From Hyphomicrobiales bacterium (GTDB taxonomy: Bacteria; Pseudomonadota; Alphaproteobacteria; Rhizobiales; Beijerinckiaceae), in assembly GCA_900466745.1 (NCBI GenBank), contig UBNE01000035.1, forward strand, positions 1 through 40,917: a DNA stretch of 40,917 bases, read 5' to 3'. Position numbers and translations under genes: made by a program. A model generated the notes under the pieces. That model had not been told where the DNA came from and ran no database searches. It worked only from the letters and a program-made list of their open reading frames with translations. Positions 1 to 6,315 of this stretch are shown one piece after another. Position 1 is the stretch's first letter, and each line of letters starts with the position of its first letter.

Positions 1-48
1 AAGCGCGAAATCCTCGTCGAGACGCAAGGGCACGGCGACGACGAATAG
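1..48 (+). CDS. ftsK: C-terminal end of a protein, probably DNA translocase FtsK (partial)
   Basis: An open frame runs from the first base to a TAG at 46-48 and gives 15 residues beginning KREILV. FtsK proteins of alphaproteobacteria commonly end with a gamma-domain tail containing GKREILV, and ftsK directly upstream of lolA and xth is a common order in this group. The identification rests on this short tail and on synteny, since the rest of the gene lies outside the window. FtsK is the septal DNA pump that resolves chromosomes at division. The 204 bases between this stop and the lolA start hold a short GC-rich inverted repeat (154-160 with 168-174) without a T-run. Confidence 0.7.
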   Translation, partial: KREILVETQGHGDDE

Positions 49-252
49 CCGCATGGCTTCGCCCGAGGGCTTGCGCGGACGAGGAGCGGTCCTCAAATTG
101 CCATTACGGTGCTGCAACCTCGGCAGCCTGAAGCATGCCGGAGCCGCGAAAGACCGGCGCTTCCGCAGCGCCGGGGCCGCGACGCGTCAAGTCGGGACGC
201 GCCAAGTCCGGCGAGCGCGCGCCGCGGTACAGGGAGTGGAGCAGATTTGCTC

Positions 253-1104
253 ATGACAATGACCCCGATCCTTCGGGCTGCGGTTCTGACGGCCGTCCTG
301 GGCTTCGCGGCCGCGCCGCTGCAGGCGCAGCCGCTGCAATTGCAGCCGCCGCAGCCCGCCAGGCCGGTAGCGGCCAAGCCCGCCGCCCCGCGCCGCATCC
401 CGCTGCCGCCGATGCGCCCCGCCGATCTCGGCCAGCCGCGGACGGCGTCGAACGAGGCGCCGGCAGTCAGCCCCGCCGCGAATCCGGCGCCGGCGACCGA
501 AACGGCGAAGCCGGAGACAGTCCGGCAGAGCCCCGCTCCCGCGCCCGCCAAGACCAGGCTTCCTCCGCCCGCGACGCAGGAAGAGGCGATCGAGCGCCTC
601 AACGCCTATCTCAACAGCTTCACGACGCTGCAGGGCAACTTCATCCAGTTCGCCAATAACGGGAAGCGGCTGGAAGGGCGGGTCTATATCCAGCGCCCCG
701 GCAAGATGCGCTTCGAATACGAGCCGCCCGCGACGACCGAGGTCATCGCCGACGGGACCTCCGTCGCCGTGCGCGACAAGCGGCTGGGCACGCAGGACGT
801 CTATTCGATCGGCCAGACGCCGCTGAAGTTCCTGGTGCGGGAGAAGATGGATCTGAGCCGCGAGGGAACCATCACCGGGGCCAGCGTCGACGGCGACATC
901 CTCTCCGTCCGGCTCGAGGACCGCTCGACCCTGGGCGGGACCTCGAAGATCACGCTGAAGTTCGACCTCGTCGCCAATGAATTGCGGCAATGGGTGGTGA
1001 TCGACCCGCAAGGCTACGAAACCGCCGTCTCGCTCTACAATCTCAGCCTTCAGCGCCGGGCCGACCCCAAGAATTTCGTGATCGACCACCAGCGCACGCT
1101 CTGA
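253..1104 (+). CDS. lolA: Outer-membrane lipoprotein carrier protein LolA
   Basis: LolA is the periplasmic chaperone that takes lipoproteins released by LolCDE to the outer membrane. The start at 253 is chosen because it opens a clear signal peptide (about residues 1-24, ending in a PLQA cleavage region). Earlier in-frame starts only add arginine-rich sequence ahead of it. A purine-rich GGGAGTGGAG lies upstream. The mature N-terminus has an unusually long Pro/Ala-rich linker (about residues 25-105). The LolA beta-barrel domain follows, with the family signature of glycine, basic residues and R-P-G-K-M-R-F-E-Y around residues 148-156, followed by a Pro-Pro turn. The protein is 283 residues, longer than the roughly 200 of E. 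coli LolA because of the linker. It sits between ftsK and xth, as in other Hyphomicrobiales. Confidence 0.93.
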   Translation: MTMTPILRAAVLTAVLGFAAAPLQAQPLQLQPPQPARPVAAKPAAPRRIPLPPMRPADLGQPRTASNEAPAVSPAANPAPATETAKPETVRQSPAPAPAKTRLPPPATQEEAIERLNAYLNSFTTLQGNFIQFANNGKRLEGRVYIQRPGKMRFEYEPPATTEVIADGTSVAVRDKRLGTQDVYSIGQTPLKFLVREKMDLSREGTITGASVDGDILSVRLEDRSTLGGTSKITLKFDLVANELRQWVVIDPQGYETAVSLYNLSLQRRADPKNFVIDHQRTL

Positions 1105-1110
1105 CGCCTT

Positions 1111-1158
1111 CCGTCATCGCGAGGAGCGTCGGCAACGAAGCTTCGCTCGCCGTGACGG
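1111..1158. repeat. Imperfect palindrome between lolA and xth, REP-like
   Basis: The outer arms are 1111-1123 (CCGTCATCGCGAG) and 1146-1158 (CTCGCCGTGACGG), which pair at 11 of 13 positions. A perfect CGAAGCTTCG palindrome lies between them at 1136-1145. The wording resembles dispersed intergenic repeats that start with a CGTCAT-type motif in this bacterial group. It may also serve as a transcript end for lolA, but there is no T-run. Confidence 0.5.
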
Positions 1159-1239
1159 GAAGCGGTCTTCCGGCAAAGCGCTTGCCTTTTGCCGTGCGAC
1201 GACCCAGTTTCCGGCCTCCTTCTTTGCCGGGATCTTCGC

Positions 1240-2055
1240 GTGCAACTCACCGTCACGAGCTGGAACATCAACTCCGTCCGCCTGCGCATCGGCATGGTCG
1301 GCGACTTCCTCACCCGCCACGCGCCCGACATCCTCTGCCTGCAGGAGACCAAGACGCCGGACGAGCAGTTCCCGGCCAAGGACTTCCACCGGCTCGGCTA
1401 TGTCCACCAGGCCTTCATCGGCCAGAAGGGCTATAACGGCGTCGCCATCGTCTCGAAGCTACCCTTCAGCGAGAAGGAGGCGATGGCGATGTGCGGCCGC
1501 AACGACGCCCGGCACATGACCGTGACGCTCGACAGGGCGGCGGGCGCCGCCGCCGGCATCGCCATCCATAATTTCTACATCCCGGCCGGCGGCGACATTC
1601 CCGACCCGGAGAAGAACGACAAATTCGCCCATAAGCTCGCCTTCCTCGACGAGATCGGCGCCTGGGGCGTGACGAAGAAGCCGACCGACCGCCCCGCGAT
1701 CCTGCTCGGCGACCTCAATATCGCCCCGCTGGAGCACGACGTCTGGAGCCACAAGCAGCTCCTCAACGTGGTCAGCCACACGCCGATCGAAACCACGACT
1801 CTGGAGCGGCTGCGCAGCGAACTCGGCTGGACCGACGCTGCCCGCGCGCTGCGCCCCGAGCCGGAGAAGCTCTATTCCTGGTGGAGCTACCGCGCCCAGG
1901 ACTGGGAAGCCTCCAACCGCGGCCGCCGGCTCGATCACATCTGGCTCTCCGACGGGCTGAAGCCGGCCTTGCGCGACCTGACCTTCCTGCGCGAGGCGCG
2001 CGGCTGGGAACGCCCCTCCGACCACGTCCCGGTCACGGTCACGCTGGAGCTCTGA
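1240..2055 (+). CDS. xth: Exodeoxyribonuclease III (AP endonuclease, EEP family)
   Basis: This is a 271-residue enzyme of the exonuclease/endonuclease/phosphatase fold. It incises DNA at abasic sites and degrades 3' ends in base-excision repair. The GTG at 1240 is preferred because it places the conserved T-S-W-N-I-N-S-V-R strand at the very N-terminus; the in-frame ATG at 1189 would add 17 unrelated residues. Other visible motifs are LQETK (metal-binding Glu), NFYIPAG, GDLNIAP, YSWWSYR, NRGRRLDHI and the terminal SDHVPV (catalytic Asp-His). These make the assignment firm. In this clade the gene typically follows lolA. Confidence 0.95.
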   Translation: MQLTVTSWNINSVRLRIGMVGDFLTRHAPDILCLQETKTPDEQFPAKDFHRLGYVHQAFIGQKGYNGVAIVSKLPFSEKEAMAMCGRNDARHMTVTLDRAAGAAAGIAIHNFYIPAGGDIPDPEKNDKFAHKLAFLDEIGAWGVTKKPTDRPAILLGDLNIAPLEHDVWSHKQLLNVVSHTPIETTTLERLRSELGWTDAARALRPEPEKLYSWWSYRAQDWEASNRGRRLDHIWLSDGLKPALRDLTFLREARGWERPSDHVPVTVTLEL

Positions 2056-2192
2056 CGCCGCCGCGGCAGCGGCCCCCTTCACCATGCCCCGCCGGCGCCC
2101 CAGCCATGCTGCGCCGCAGCGTCCCGTCCGCCGGCCGCCATGGTATAGGGCGCAGCGCCTGGCCGACGGCCGGGCCTTCCAAGGCCGGATCG

Positions 2193-3110
2193 TTGCAGCG
2201 CCCTCTCTCCTCTTCGCTGTCCCTGCGCGACGCGCTGCTCACCTTCGCCGTGATGGTGGTCTGGGGCACGAATTTCGTCGTCATCCATATCGGCGTCGCG
2301 CATTTCCCGCCGCTGCTCTTCGCCTGCCTGCGCTTCGGCTTCGCCCTCCTGCCGATGGTCTTCTTCCTGAAGCGCCCGGCCGTGCCGTGGCGCAAGCTCG
2401 CCGCCTACGGCATCCTGATCGGCGCCGGCCAGTTCGGCCTGCTCTTCATCGCGATCAAGAGCTTCATCACGCCGGGGCTGGCCTCGCTGGTCGTGCAGTC
2501 GCAATCCTTCTTCACGATCCTGCTCGCCGCGGCGCTCACCCGCGAACGGGTCCAGCCTTTCCAGATCGGCGGCCTCCTGCTCGCCTCGGCCGGCATCGTC
2601 GTGATTCTCTGGCACACCGACGGCGCGACGACCCCGCTCGGCGTCGCCCTGATCCTCCTCGCCGCATTCTGCTGGGCCAGCGGCAACATCGTCTCGCGCA
2701 GCACGCCGCAGGTCGACATGCTGGCGTATGTCGTCTGGACCAGCCTCTTCGCCGTGCCGCCGCTCTTCGTCCTGTCCTGGTGCATCGAGGGCTGGCCCGC
2801 GATCCGCGACGGATTGGCCGGCGCGCCGCTCGCCGCCTGGGCGGCGGCGCTGTGGCAGGGCGTCGGCAACGTCATGTTCGGCTATGCGGTGTGGGGCTGG
2901 CTGCTCTCGCGTTATACCGCGGCCACGGTGGCGCCGACCTCGCTGCTGGTCCCGGTCTTCGGCATGGGCGCCGCGGCGATCTGGCTGGGAGAGCCGCTGC
3001 CGTGGTGGAAGTTCCTCGCCGGCGGCCTCGTCCTGGCCGGGCTTTGCGTCAACATCCTGTGGCCGAAATTCGCCGCGATCCGCGCCGCCCGGCATCCGCC
3101 GGCCGCCTGA
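2193..3110 (+). CDS. EamA/DMT-family permease
   Basis: This is an inner-membrane protein of about 305 residues with roughly ten hydrophobic segments in two EamA repeats. The first repeat begins near V-V-W-G-T-N-F-V-V, the typical N-terminal signature of drug/metabolite transporters; the second begins around F-C-W-A-S-G-N. Members export amino acids or other small metabolites, and substrate cannot be told from sequence. I chose a TTG at 2193 (preceded by AAGGCCGGA), which gives the usual family length. The ATG at 2106 is in frame and would add 29 Arg/Ser/Pro-rich residues, and remains possible. The gene ends 14 bases from the convergent gene at 3125, in a GGCCGG-rich stretch that could fold into a hairpin. 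Confidence 0.85.
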   Translation: MQRPLSSSLSLRDALLTFAVMVVWGTNFVVIHIGVAHFPPLLFACLRFGFALLPMVFFLKRPAVPWRKLAAYGILIGAGQFGLLFIAIKSFITPGLASLVVQSQSFFTILLAAALTRERVQPFQIGGLLLASAGIVVILWHTDGATTPLGVALILLAAFCWASGNIVSRSTPQVDMLAYVVWTSLFAVPPLFVLSWCIEGWPAIRDGLAGAPLAAWAAALWQGVGNVMFGYAVWGWLLSRYTAATVAPTSLLVPVFGMGAAAIWLGEPLPWWKFLAGGLVLAGLCVNILWPKFAAIRAARHPPAA

Positions 3111-3124
3111 GCCGGCCCCGGCCG

Positions 3125-3589
3125 CTATTTTCGGTCGATCGCGCCGAGCGCGGCCCGGACCGAGGCGAGCTCGCCGACGAACCCGCGCAGCCTGTCCCCG
3201 ATCGCCTGCGCGATCGCCTCGGCCGAATCCGGCGATTCGCCCAGCACGCGCCGCATCACGCTGCGCGGCAGCCGCATGATCTGCGTCGGCTCGCGGGCGA
3301 TCGCGGTGACCTGCCTCGGCACCGAGGTGAACAGGGCGAGCTCGCCGATCATCGCCCCCGGCCCGGCGATCTCGCTCGCCGGCCGTCCATCCTCCTGCGC
3401 CGTCAGCGCGACCGCGCCCGACACCACCAGCACCGCGCCGTCCGAAGGCTCGCCGGCGCGGAACAGCACGTCCCCCGCCCGCAGGATGCGGCTTTCCGCC
3501 GCGAAGGCCAGCAGGCGCAGCGCATCCCGTTCCATCAGGCTCAGCAGCGGCTGCCGGGCCAGCAGGGCCATGTCGTCGTCGAGCGCCAT
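3125..3589 (-). CDS. Cyclic nucleotide-binding domain protein, Crp-like without DNA-binding domain
   Basis: A 154-residue protein that is essentially one cNMP-binding beta-roll. An N-terminal helix (LLARQPLLSLME) is followed by strands with F-R-A-G-E-P-S-D, V-V-S-G-A-V-A-L and a phosphate-binding-cassette-like G-P-G-A-M-I-G-E-L-A-L, then C-terminal helices. The usual Crp/Fnr winged helix is missing, so it is not expected to bind DNA itself and could be a sensor or regulatory subunit. It starts 3 bases downstream of the response-regulator stop, so the two are probably co-transcribed. Its ligand is unknown; the cassette's G-E-L is kept, but I cannot tell whether the arginine needed for cAMP is present. 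Confidence 0.8.
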   Translation of the reverse strand: MALDDDMALLARQPLLSLMERDALRLLAFAAESRILRAGDVLFRAGEPSDGAVLVVSGAVALTAQEDGRPASEIAGPGAMIGELALFTSVPRQVTAIAREPTQIMRLPRSVMRRVLGESPDSAEAIAQAIGDRLRGFVGELASVRAALGAIDRK

Positions 3590-3592
3590 CCG

Positions 3593-4279
3593 TCAGGGAT
3601 TCAGCCGGTAGCCGCCGGCGTCGGTCACGAGGAGCCGGGCATTGCCGGGATCGGGCTCGATCTTCTGGCGCAGCCGGTAGATATGGGTTTCGAGCGTATG
3701 GGTGGTGACCTGGCTGTTATAGCCCCAGACCTCCTGGAGCAGCACCTCGCGCGCGATCGGCTTGCGGCCGGCGCGGTAGAGGAAGCGCAGGATCGCCGTC
3801 TCCTTCTCGGTCAGCTTGGTCTTCGAGCCCTTCTCGCTGACGAGCAGCTTGGAGCCGGGGTGGAAGGTGTACGGCCCGACTTGAAAAATGGCGTCCTCGC
3901 TCGCCTCGTACTGGCGTAAGTGCGCCCGGATGCGCGCCAGCAGCACCGCGAACTTGAACGGCTTCACCACATAGTCGTTGGCCCCGGCCTCGAGCCCGAG
4001 CACCGTGTCCGCGTCGGAGCTCTGCGCCGTCAGCATCACCACCGGGCTCTTGAAGCCGTTCTTGCGCATCAGCTTGACCGCCTCGCGCCCGTCCATGTCC
4101 GGCAGCCCGACATCCATCACCACGAGGTCGATCCGCTCGCCCTGGACGGCCTTGACCGCCTCCGCCGCATTGCCTGCCGTCGACAGCCGGAACTCGTCAT
4201 AGAGCGCCAACTGCTCGGAAAGGGCATCGCGAAGGGTCTGGTCGTCATCGACCAGAAGAATATGATGGACGACGGACAT
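3593..4279 (-). CDS. OmpR-family response regulator (CenR-like)
   Basis: A two-domain transcription factor of 228 residues. The receiver domain has the acidic cluster at D11-D13, phosphoacceptor D56 (V-M-D-V-G-L-P-D), T84 and K106 (V-V-K-P-F). The C-terminal winged helix has L-T-E-K-E-T-A-I-L-R-F-L and T-H-T-L-E-T-H-I-Y-R-L-R-Q-K-I-E. The start at 4279 gives M-S-V-V-H-H; an ATG at 4315 would add 12 residues not typical of receivers. The protein resembles from memory the CenR regulators of cell-envelope genes in alphaproteobacteria, but no cognate kinase is nearby, so I leave the symbol blank. It is transcribed divergently from an L,D-transpeptidase gene, which fits an envelope role, and it leads a probable operon with the cNMP-binding protein. 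Confidence 0.9.
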   Translation of the reverse strand: MSVVHHILLVDDDQTLRDALSEQLALYDEFRLSTAGNAAEAVKAVQGERIDLVVMDVGLPDMDGREAVKLMRKNGFKSPVVMLTAQSSDADTVLGLEAGANDYVVKPFKFAVLLARIRAHLRQYEASEDAIFQVGPYTFHPGSKLLVSEKGSKTKLTEKETAILRFLYRAGRKPIAREVLLQEVWGYNSQVTTHTLETHIYRLRQKIEPDPGNARLLVTDAGGYRLNP

Positions 4280-4375
4280 GGGCTGTTCGCTCGCACGCAA
4301 AGAGTAGGGCAACATGAGCCGGCCGAGTCGTCACCGCAAGTCACGCATTCTGGAATCCTCTTGAGAAACCGTGAA

Positions 4376-4927
4376 ATGAGCGCCGGCCGCCCCGGCTCGC
4401 GCCGGCAGAACCTCTCCTCGCTGCGGGTCTTCGCCTCGGTCCGCGACCGCCGCAAGGGCTTCCTCGTCGCCGGCAACGCGGTCTTTCCCTGCGCGCTCGG
4501 CCGCTCCGGCATCGTCACCGGCAAGCGCGAGGGCGACGGCGGCACGCCGCGAACCGACCTGCCGCTGCGCGGCGTCTTCTACCGCGCCGACCGCCTCGCA
4601 CGGCCGCGCACGCTGCTGCCGCTGAGGCGGATCCGCGCGCGCGACGCCTGGTGCGACGATCTGAACGACCGCCGCTACAACCGCCTGATCGACCGGCCGC
4701 CCGGCGAGGCCGAGGAGCGGCTCCGGCGCGAGGACCATCTCTACGACATCGTCGTCGCGCTCGGCTGGAACGACCGCCCGGTGATTCGCGGGCGCGGCAG
4801 CGCGATCTTCTGGCACCTCGCCCGCCCGGGCTTCACCCCGACCGCCGGCTGCGTCGCGGTCGAGGGGCATGTCTTCGCCAAGGTGCTGCCGCGGCTGGCC
4901 CGCCATTGCCGGATCGTGGTCCGGTGA
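4376..4927 (+). CDS. Small L,D-transpeptidase-family (YkuD) protein
   Basis: A 183-residue YkuD-fold protein. L,D-transpeptidases make 3-3 peptidoglycan crosslinks or attach proteins to the wall using a catalytic cysteine. The C-terminal half shows the spaced His (H147, in I-F-W-H-L-A-R) and the cysteine motif T-A-G-C-V-A-V at 156-162, with C159. The common form is S/T-H-G-C, so the His before Gly is replaced by Ala, as in a subgroup of proteobacterial paralogues. An early G-K-R-E-G-D-G-G-T-P segment (about 49-58) is the typical first strand region. No signal peptide is visible from this start, so export is unclear; a TTG at 4361 in frame would add only five residues. The gene is divergent from the response regulator, with 96 bases between them. 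Confidence 0.82.
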   Translation: MSAGRPGSRRQNLSSLRVFASVRDRRKGFLVAGNAVFPCALGRSGIVTGKREGDGGTPRTDLPLRGVFYRADRLARPRTLLPLRRIRARDAWCDDLNDRRYNRLIDRPPGEAEERLRREDHLYDIVVALGWNDRPVIRGRGSAIFWHLARPGFTPTAGCVAVEGHVFAKVLPRLARHCRIVVR

Positions 4928-5032
4928 GCTAGGGTCGGCACCGAGCACCGTCTCGATCATTGTCTCCGGACCGACCGGCGCCTGTGAGGCACCGTCCTGC
5001 ATCGCCGCGCCGTTCCCAGCCCGAGAATTACG

Positions 5033-5416
5033 ATGACTGATTCGGTTTCTGCCGGCCTCCGCTTCGGGCGGATCGCCGCCATGCTGCCCGTCGCCGACAT
5101 GGCCCGCGCCTGCGATTTCTATGTCGGCGCGCTCGGCTTCCGAAAGACCTTCGAGAACGGCGATCCCGTCGGCTTCATGATCCTGAAGCGGGATGCGGCC
5201 GAATTGCACCTGACGCTGCAGCCCGGCCACAAGGCTGCGCCCTTCAATGTCGCGCATATGATGGTCGCGGATATCGAGGCGGTGCATGGCGTGATCCGCG
5301 AACGCGGCCTGCGCATCGTCAAGGGCCTGCGCGACAAGGATTACGGGCTGCGCGCCTTCGTCTTCGAGGACCCCGACGGCAACCGCATCGATGTCGGCGA
5401 GCCGCTGCTGCGCTGA
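5033..5416 (+). CDS. Glyoxalase/bleomycin-resistance (VOC) family protein
   Basis: A single-domain vicinal-oxygen-chelate protein of 127 residues with the beta-alpha-beta-beta-beta pattern. The start is M-L-P-V-A-D-M-A-R-A-C-D-F-Y-V-G-A-L-G-F, the middle strand is A-E-L-H-L-T-L, and the end is F-V-F-E-D-P-D-G-N-R-I-D-V-G-E. The His of E-L-H-L and the Glu near the C-terminus are plausible metal ligands. Such proteins include dioxygenases, lyases and antibiotic-binding proteins; length and the D-P-D-G-N motif fit the bleomycin-resistance-like group. Function is not predictable beyond the fold. It ends 6 bases from the convergent yggS gene. Confidence 0.85.
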   Translation: MTDSVSAGLRFGRIAAMLPVADMARACDFYVGALGFRKTFENGDPVGFMILKRDAAELHLTLQPGHKAAPFNVAHMMVADIEAVHGVIRERGLRIVKGLRDKDYGLRAFVFEDPDGNRIDVGEPLLR

Positions 5417-5422
5417 GCAGTT

Positions 5423-6088
5423 CTACCCCCGCTCGCCGAAGATCGCGCTGCCGACCCGCACATGCGTCGCGCCGAGCTGGATCGCCGCCTCGTAATCGGC
5501 GCTCATGCCCATCGACAGGCCCTCGAGCCCGTTGCGGGCGGCGATCTTGGCGAGCAATCCGAAATGCGGCGAGGGCGGCTCCTCCGCCGGCGGGATGCAC
5601 ATCAGCCCCTCGATCGCGAGGCCGTGAACCGCGCGGCAGCGCGTCAGGAAGGCATCCGCGTCGCCCGGCAGGACCCCGCCCTTCTGCGGCTCCTCGCCGG
5701 TATTGACCTGGACGAAGAGCCGCGGCGCCTTGCCGGCCCGGGCGATCTCGCGGGCCAGCTCCTTGGCCAGGCTCTCGCGGTCGAGCGACTGGATCACGTC
5801 GAACAGCGCCACCGCCTCGCGCGCCTTGTTCGACTGCAGCGGCCCGACCATGTGCAGCTCGGCCTCGGGGAAGCGCTCCTTCAGCGCCGGCCATTTCGTC
5901 TTGGCTTCCTGGACGTAGTTTTCGCCGAAGACGCGCTGGCCCGCTTCCAGCGTCTCGAGGATCTGCCCGGCCGGCTTCGTCTTCGACACGGCCACGAGCG
6001 TGACGCTCTCCGGCTTGCGCCCGAAATCGCGCGCCGCTCGCGCGACCGAGGCCCGGATCGCCTCCAGACGCGTCACCGTATCGCTCAT
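5423..6088 (-). CDS. yggS: YggS-family pyridoxal phosphate homeostasis protein
   Basis: A 221-residue PLP-binding protein with the alanine-racemase-like TIM barrel but no second domain. Family members buffer intracellular pyridoxal phosphate and affect amino-acid metabolism. The PLP lysine is K36 in L-V-A-V-S-K-T-K-P. Other signatures are V-F-G-E-N-Y-V-Q-E, L-H-M-V-G-P-L-Q-S-N-K, F-V-Q-V-N-T-G-E-E, L-S-M-G-M-S-A-D-Y and the terminal R-V-G-S-A-I-F-G-E-R. The start at 6088 (M-S-D-T-V) matches the family N-terminus; an upstream ATG at 6103 would add five residues. It is divergent from leuS across a repeat-containing spacer. Confidence 0.94.
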   Translation of the reverse strand: MSDTVTRLEAIRASVARAARDFGRKPESVTLVAVSKTKPAGQILETLEAGQRVFGENYVQEAKTKWPALKERFPEAELHMVGPLQSNKAREAVALFDVIQSLDRESLAKELAREIARAGKAPRLFVQVNTGEEPQKGGVLPGDADAFLTRCRAVHGLAIEGLMCIPPAEEPPSPHFGLLAKIAARNGLEGLSMGMSADYEAAIQLGATHVRVGSAIFGERG

Positions 6089-6119
6089 ATCGCTGCCCCT
6101 CATGCCGTGAAACGTTACC

Positions 6120-6245
6120 GCATCGGAGAATTCCGGAAAGCGGGTTCCAGTTTTCGGTCCGATGCCGGCGCGCGCCGTTGACCCCGTGCGCGCAATGGTG
6201 TCCTAGAACAGGATGTGGAAAACCTCATCCGGTTTTTCGCAACGG
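6120..6245. repeat. Rhizobial-type dispersed intergenic repeat between yggS and leuS
   Basis: The first part is a hairpin with arms GCATCGGA (6120-6127) and TCCGATGC (6158-6165), with CCGGAAA and TTTTCGG inside. The second part, around 6204-6245, contains TAGAACAGGATG and ATCCGGTTTTTCGC. From memory the wording matches a family of intergenic repeats very common in Hyphomicrobiales (CCGGAAA...CCGGTTTTTCGC), copies of which lie upstream of many genes. It fills most of the 227 bases between the yggS and leuS starts, so both promoters must sit in or beside it. Confidence 0.6.
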
Positions 6246-6315
6246 ACCCCTGCGCCGGCGGCGTCCCGCTCCGGCACCTCCCGCAAGAATGCCCGCAGAG
6301 TGATTGCTCGCTGAT

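Noticed and set aside
187..1089. A 300-codon antisense frame over lolA.
   Set aside because: lolA has a signal peptide and family motifs; the antisense frame has none.
3920..4375. In-frame extension of the L,D-transpeptidase gene far upstream.
   Set aside because: The extension runs antisense through the response-regulator gene; the ATG at 4376 begins the recognisable protein.
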